This document shows, piece by piece, positions 31,543-31,581 of a DNA stretch of 31,581 nucleotides. The stretch is from an uncultured Leuconostoc sp. (lineage in GTDB: Bacteria > Bacillota > Bacilli > Lactobacillales > Lactobacillaceae). The notes beneath the pieces were generated by a model that saw nothing but the letters and a program-made list of their open reading frames with translations, was not told where the DNA came from and did no database searches. Made by a program: the position numbers and the translations under genes. The stretch is taken from positions 1 to 31,581 of the forward strand of contig NZ_CAMJRK010000007.1 in NCBI RefSeq assembly GCF_946222815.1, given 5' to 3'. The first letter of the stretch is position 1. Each line of letters begins with the position of its first letter.

Positions 31543-31581
31543 GATGTTTACACAAGTAACTCTCTTGTATAAGTTTCATTT

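Noticed and set aside
1..31581. CRISPR arrays, tRNA/rRNA genes, insertion sequences, prophage genes
   Set aside because: I looked for regularly spaced repeats, tRNA-like CCA-ended cloverleaves, transposase signatures and phage gene runs on both strands and found none that could be supported.

Overview
The window is ordinary chromosomal DNA of a low-GC, heterofermentative lactic acid bacterium. It most resembles the Leuconostoc/Weissella group. This is an inference from protein style (short ProB without a PUA domain, stand-alone GshA, a ytxK-ackA pair, GlcU-type sugar uptake, a TPP-riboswitch thiM-thiD-thiE operon) and from A+T-rich Gram-positive promoters and Shine-Dalgarno (SD) sites. I see no rRNA, tRNA, CRISPR array, intact insertion sequence or prophage.

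Layout. 1-440: tail of an unrecognised, possibly damaged gene, ending at a two-way terminator. 437-5055 (minus): one operon with a Leu-codon-rich leader peptide and attenuator-type terminator, then an OppA-like peptide-binding protein without a lipobox, a metal-dependent amidohydrolase and glutamate-cysteine ligase. 5134-7308: divergent ferredoxin/flavodoxin-type NADP reductase (minus) and nucleoside hydrolase (plus). 7315-9535: proB-proA (minus) with a dyad over the promoter. 9535-12490: membrane-anchored alpha/beta hydrolase (minus) and PepF (plus). 12499-14709 (minus): an autoregulated-looking padR operon with a shortened HAAS/DUF1700 protein, a broken TVP38/DedA-like gene and an intact DUF368 (PopT-type) polyprenyl-phosphate transporter. 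14724-17207 (minus): TPP riboswitch, thiM, thiD, thiE. 17216-20373 (minus): MoxR AAA ATPase, metallopeptidase-VWA protein and two small accessory proteins. 20439-26484: NAD(P)-binding protein (plus), class B PBP (minus), YfhO (plus) and greA (plus). 26556-27632 (minus): GlcU-type transporter behind two inverted cre sites. 27739-31542 (minus): an MltG-like/GH73 chimera, ackA and a YtxK-type methyltransferase.

How the genes fit together. Several units concern the envelope: PBP2b-type transpeptidase, YfhO glycosylation, DUF368 lipid-carrier recycling and the cell-wall hydrolase. Others concern nitrogen and redox metabolism: peptide binding, amidohydrolase, proline synthesis, PepF, gamma-glutamylcysteine and the flavin reductase. 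Carbon flow is represented by GlcU and acetate kinase.

Most unusual signals. (1) The leader peptide plus terminator in front of oppA looks like ribosome-mediated attenuation sensing leucine, which I do not know to be described for a peptide-binding protein. (2) An MltG-like protein appears to have lost its catalytic glutamate and exchanged its catalytic half for a GH73 domain. (3) Three genes (20439, 23239, 31507) have the -10 hexamer ending exactly 6 nt before the ATG, predicting leaderless mRNAs. (4) The padR operon shows two separate deletion scars. All are readings by eye; no database search was run.
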